Part shown: piece by piece, positions 62,301 through 64,000 of the stretch
Layout of the letters: the number at the start of each line of letters is the position of its first letter
Numbering within the stretch: position 1 is the first letter of the stretch
Source: Piscicola geometra
Lineage: Eukaryota; Annelida; Clitellata; Hirudinida; Piscicolidae
Reading direction: 5' to 3'
NCBI GenBank assembly: GCA_943735955.1
Contig: OX030956.1
Span: forward strand, 421,001 to 485,000
DNA length: 64,000 bases
Program-made: the position numbers and the translations under genes
Notes under the pieces: model-generated
What the model was told of the DNA's origin: nothing
What the model saw: the letters and a program-made list of their open reading frames with translations, nothing else
The model's database searches: none

Positions 62301-64000
62301 GTTAAAAGCGGCGGCCAAGATGGCTGCTGCTAACCAAAAAGAAGACGAAGAAGATTAAGCTAACACGAGGAAGATTAAGCTAACACGAGGAAGATTAAGC
62401 TAACACGAAGAAGATTAAGCTAACACGAGAAAGATTAAGCTAACACGAAGAAGATTAAGCTAACACGAAGAAGATTAAGCTAACACGAGGAAGATTAAGC
62501 TAACACGAGGAAGATTAAGCTAACACGAGGAAGATTAAGCTAACACGAGGAAGATTAAGCTAACACGAGGAAGATTAAGCTAACACGAAGAAGATTAAGC
62601 TAACACGAAGAAGATTAATCTAACACGAGGAAGATTAAGCTAACACGAAGAAGATTAAGCTAACACGAGAAAGATTAAGCTAACACGAAGAAGATTAAGC
62701 TAACACGAGGAAGATTAAGCTAACACGAGGAAGATTAAGCTAACACGAAGAAGATTAAGCTAACACGAAGAAGATTAATCTAACACGAGGAAGATTAAGC
62801 TAACACGAAGAAGATTAAGCTAACACGAAGAAGATTAAGCTAACACGAGAAAGATTAAGCTAACACGAAGAAGATTAAGCTAACACGAGGAAGATTAAGC
62901 TAACACGAGGAAGATTAAGCTAACACGAGGAAGATTAAGCTAACACGAAGAAGATTAAGCTAACACGAGGAAGATTAAGCTAACACGAAGAAGATTAAGC
63001 TAACACGAAGAAGATTAAGCTAACACGAAGAAGATTAAGCTAACACGAGGAAGATTAAGCTAACACGAGGAAGATTAAGCTAACACGAGGAAGATTAAGC
63101 TAACACGAGGAAGATTAAGCTAACACGAAGAAGATTAATCTAACACGAGGAAGATTAAGCTAACACGAGGAAGATTAAGCTAACACGAGGAAGATTAAGC
63201 TAACACGAGGAAGATTAAGCTAACACGAGGAAGATTAAGCTAACACGAGGAGATTAAGCTAACACGAGGAAGATTAAGCTAACACGAGGAAGATTAAGCT
63301 AACACGAGGAAGATTAAGCTAACACGAGGAAGATTAAGCTAACACGAGGAAGATTAAGCTAACACGAGGAAGATTAAGCTAACACGAGGAAGATTAAGCT
63401 AACACGAGGAAACACGAGACGGCTAAACTCTCACGGTGCGCTAGAAGCTCAGTTTGCACCAGACATGCCCTCATCAGCTCCACGCGTGCATTATATACCT
63501 CGCGACCACGCAAGCGAGCGAAGAAGCGCTCAATCATCACAATGGCAAGTCTACATAATCAAAACATGTTTTCCGCCAGGAAAATCGTGTAGTGATGTGT
63601 GTGACTTGGATAGTACGAACTGCAGGTTTGAAAATCGTCGAATAACAAAGTGTGAGTGCAAGGAAGAAAAACCCATTAGAATTGACCGATTCTCCTGCAG
63701 AAGTGAGCAGATGCCATCAATTTTAGACACTTACAATTCTCCCTGGAACTTATTGAATATAAAACTCTCGAGTATAACAAGAACTTCGAAGATACAAACT
63801 TAATTTCTCAAAAATATTGAGTTTTTTAAAGATATTTTTTTTATTAACAAAGATTATCAATAACTCCCACTAGATGAAGATATGTGCGCTATTTTGGCTT
63901 GCGATGGTAAAACTTCGTATTGCGCGGCTTCGGCTGGGAGGTTATCCTGCTTTTGCCTGAGTGGCTACGCGAAAGATATGGAATCTGGAAGATGCATAGG
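53376..64000 (+). CDS. EGF-like-domain protein (partial, runs off right edge)
   Basis: Five exons, every one flanked by AG/GT and every one phase 1-1 where both ends are visible: 53376-53447, 54109-54171, 54250-54282, 63580-63702 and 63874-64000+. Joined, they give repeated six-cysteine modules: CDLETTNC..HCLCKDGHTYKKID..C, then CSDVCDLDSTNC..KCECKEEK..FSC, then NEDMCAILACDGKTSYC..LSCFCLSGYAKDMESGRC. The C-x-C-xx-G-[YH] ending and the (D/N)ED-x-C opening of the third module are typical of EGF and calcium-binding EGF domains, so the product is probably secreted or a membrane ectodomain. The start, signal peptide and remaining domains lie outside what I can see. I cannot name the family. The 9.3 kb intron 54283-63579 is full of mobile elements. 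Confidence 0.75.
54283..54850. other. Intron start of the EGF-like gene
   Basis: Between the donor GTAAGT at 54283 and the hAT target duplication. It holds a minus-strand open frame of 126 codons (54391-54771) with a Lys-rich end produced by a CTT-type run. I recognise no domain in it and do not call it a gene. Confidence 0.4.
54885..55135. repeat. 73-bp subterminal tandem repeat of the hAT element
   Basis: The landmark TGGGACATCA recurs at 54941, 55014 and 55087, exactly 73 bp apart. Each unit contains two groups of CCCGTCCCGTCCCGTTCCCG words separated by AAATTTGTTTT and GATGGGACATCAG. Confidence 0.9.
55330..55500 (-). pseudogene. hAT transposase C-terminal dimerisation remnant
   Basis: The minus strand reads YIPCERNFSICGRSTSDPKS followed by SNLKVETLNGLTRVKSN and a stop at 55330-55332. 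This matches the pattern of the hAT dimerisation domain, in which a P.SERxFS motif is followed by a (V)ExLxxL motif. A TAG lies just upstream in this frame, and the neighbouring frame reads a plausible continuation (QEVAKIVLYSL), so at least one frameshift or nonsense change has occurred. Confidence 0.75.
56501..58956. repeat. 20-bp minisatellite AAGATTAAGCTAACACGAGG, first block
   Basis: About 123 copies in perfect 20-bp register. Variation is concentrated at the last bases (CGAGG, CGAAG, CGATG, CGAGA, CGATA, CGAAA), with rare changes elsewhere. It starts 14 bp after the hAT target duplication and ends at the LINE 3' end. Confidence 0.97.
58957..62350 (-). mobile_element. CR1/L2-like non-LTR retrotransposon, apparently complete
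   Basis: The element lies on the minus strand inside the 20-bp minisatellite. Its 3' end shows the stem AAGAGCGCTATAGAAAT and a tail of four TTGA/ATTG repeats (58957-58974), the usual simple-repeat tail of this clade. Its 5' end is near 62345, with about 260 bp of leader before the ORF that includes GCCATCTTGG. No separate ORF1 fits upstream. No clear target duplication can be defined because both flanks are the same satellite. Confidence 0.85.
59006..62089 (-). CDS. LINE endonuclease-reverse transcriptase (ORF2), intact
   Basis: One uninterrupted frame of 1027 residues, very rich in Ser, Asn and Leu. An apurinic-type endonuclease covers about residues 90-310: GLINIRSINNKS, LTETW near 120, GDFNLHY near 235 and SSDHYLI near 298. 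The reverse transcriptase follows from about residue 585: YRPISNLTFISKIIEKVV, SGFRLGHNCESSLL, CLDYSAAFDTVDHSLLL, VPQGSILGPLFFILYV and the catalytic YADD near 747. A C-terminal region of about 200 residues follows, ending in a conserved ASPYIWNSLPPYL block seen in CR1/L2-type elements. No stops or shifts, so the copy is young and may be active. There is no RNase H motif that I can see, which speaks against the I and R1 groups. Confidence 0.93.
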   Translation of the reverse strand: MYTRDFLLSLSSTLVKPTWSTKRRIFYHNLTNDNFRNPHNVNILHNNIENKSHNNSRLNHKSKNINQHKNNYNGFKYDTNIIPNKNNNLSLGLINIRSINNKSSIIYNLINHSKYDILGLTETWHESSDSPSLLSAIPPGYTFLDACRPPLFPLSHKHSSYGGLCLVYTNSLSASFDTSFKSNSFETLICSFKFLKFIIILIYRPPSGSISKFIDEFSNLTEYVFSLSTPFFILGDFNLHYNKPTDTYVSKFIQILNTFNLTQHISTQTHSSGNTIDFLITSSLSKISDISTTKFHSSDHYLINFKYNLNNNFNNTTIKTYSRNWKKFNKDTFTLLFKYFSFNGFTDVDEFLTCFNDSISSILDIILPLKLRSCRLLSKRSPWFDSECATLKRVARRHERKFRSHSSSFNYNLYLSSLNQYKSILFSKHCNYFRISIVNASSSKNRWQSLSKLLNKNLPPPSSFSSQDYHNYITSKVETIRSNFNNNTSIPSPINYINNSEFNFVSFSSISLPDLSLIINSMSTSTCSLDIIPTYLIKELSDIFYPIILFIVNLSLSTSKFPTLYKASVIIPTLKNNSLDPTQISNYRPISNLTFISKIIEKVVYQQIYSYLNANSLIPYSQSGFRLGHNCESSLLKLYNDLIYAFDNKKCSVLVCLDYSAAFDTVDHSLLLLLLKNKFNIKDSSFLWIKSYLSNRSVYVSLNHCTSTPSTYSYDVPQGSILGPLFFILYVSELSSIISSHSLNSLSYADDSQLYVNFDTSSYNTVMSSISSCLLSIENWSSSMSLKLNPLKFELIFFDKNGKLINGPCNFATHTIVPSNHIRSLGFIFDSKLTLSNQILAVTKSCYFHLRRIRQLLPYLDDPSLKMLVSALVLSRIDYCNSLYYNLPETTLKPLNKVFNYAARVVSRTPIYHHITPSLILLHWLPIKFRIIFKICVFMFKLQNSPVSPIYLKSLITHPHRRNLRSSTQNHYFIPSINNSFAKRSFHYASPYIWNSLPPYLTTSKSLFTFRKDLKTYLFNKFIYERS
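62351..63414. repeat. 20-bp minisatellite, second block
   Basis: About 53 copies of the same AAGATTAAGCTAACACGAGG unit on the other side of the LINE. A single-base deletion near 63250 (CGAGGAGATTAAG) shifts the register of the last copies. The two blocks were one array before the LINE inserted. Confidence 0.97.

Noticed and set aside
56501..63414. CRISPR-like array
   Set aside because: The 20-bp units are directly adjacent without unique spacers, and the context is an animal genome; this is a minisatellite.
63465..63803. Single 112-codon gene on the plus strand
   Set aside because: Only its middle (63580-63702) is an EGF-type exon with proper splice sites; the rest is intron read-through.

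Overview
This window is nuclear DNA from an invertebrate animal. All genes are split by many short GT-AG introns, and about a quarter of the sequence is micro- or minisatellite. The gene products are animal-type: a mitoribosomal protein, cytosolic adenylate kinase, a SCHIP1-family scaffold protein, a ciliary dynein heavy chain and an EGF-domain protein. The tRNA-derived SINE, the CR1/L2-like LINE and the general style fit a lophotrochozoan such as an annelid or mollusc. That placement is an inference; no species marker is visible.

Layout. 295-1645 (+) is MRPL23 in five exons. 2160-2410 holds a decayed reverse-transcriptase fragment. 2828-4852 (-) is an AK1-type adenylate kinase. 4853-8183 has no gene I can support. 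8184-12709 (+) is a SCHIP1 (IQCJ-SCHIP1) homologue with an IQ-like motif near its N-terminal end and the conserved C-terminal coiled-coil domain. A tRNA-derived SINE sits in one of its introns. 12710-15494 is 3' flank and intergenic repeat.

15495-51880 (-) is one very large gene of roughly 85-90 exons, the axonemal inner-arm dynein heavy chain DNAH3. Tail, linker, AAA1-AAA4 P-loops, stalk with microtubule-binding domain, AAA5-AAA6 and the C-terminal domain can all be read in order. The first coding exon is not identified.

53376-64000 (+) carries the exons of an EGF-like-domain gene that runs off the right edge. Its 9.3 kb intron contains a hAT DNA transposon with perfect 8-bp target duplications, a 20-bp minisatellite of about 175 copies, and an intact CR1/L2-like LINE inserted into that minisatellite.

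The most unusual property is the relation between tandem repeats and splice sites. In both SCHIP1 and DNAH3, intron after intron begins or ends directly in a tandem repeat. Examples are a donor that is the first GT of a ~435-bp (GT)n tract, an acceptor that ends a (CA)n tract, and a 107-bp intron made almost only of (GAT)n. The protein-coding exons stay clean and in frame. The DNAH3, MRPL23 and AK1 assignments rest on family sequences as I remember them, not on a database search.
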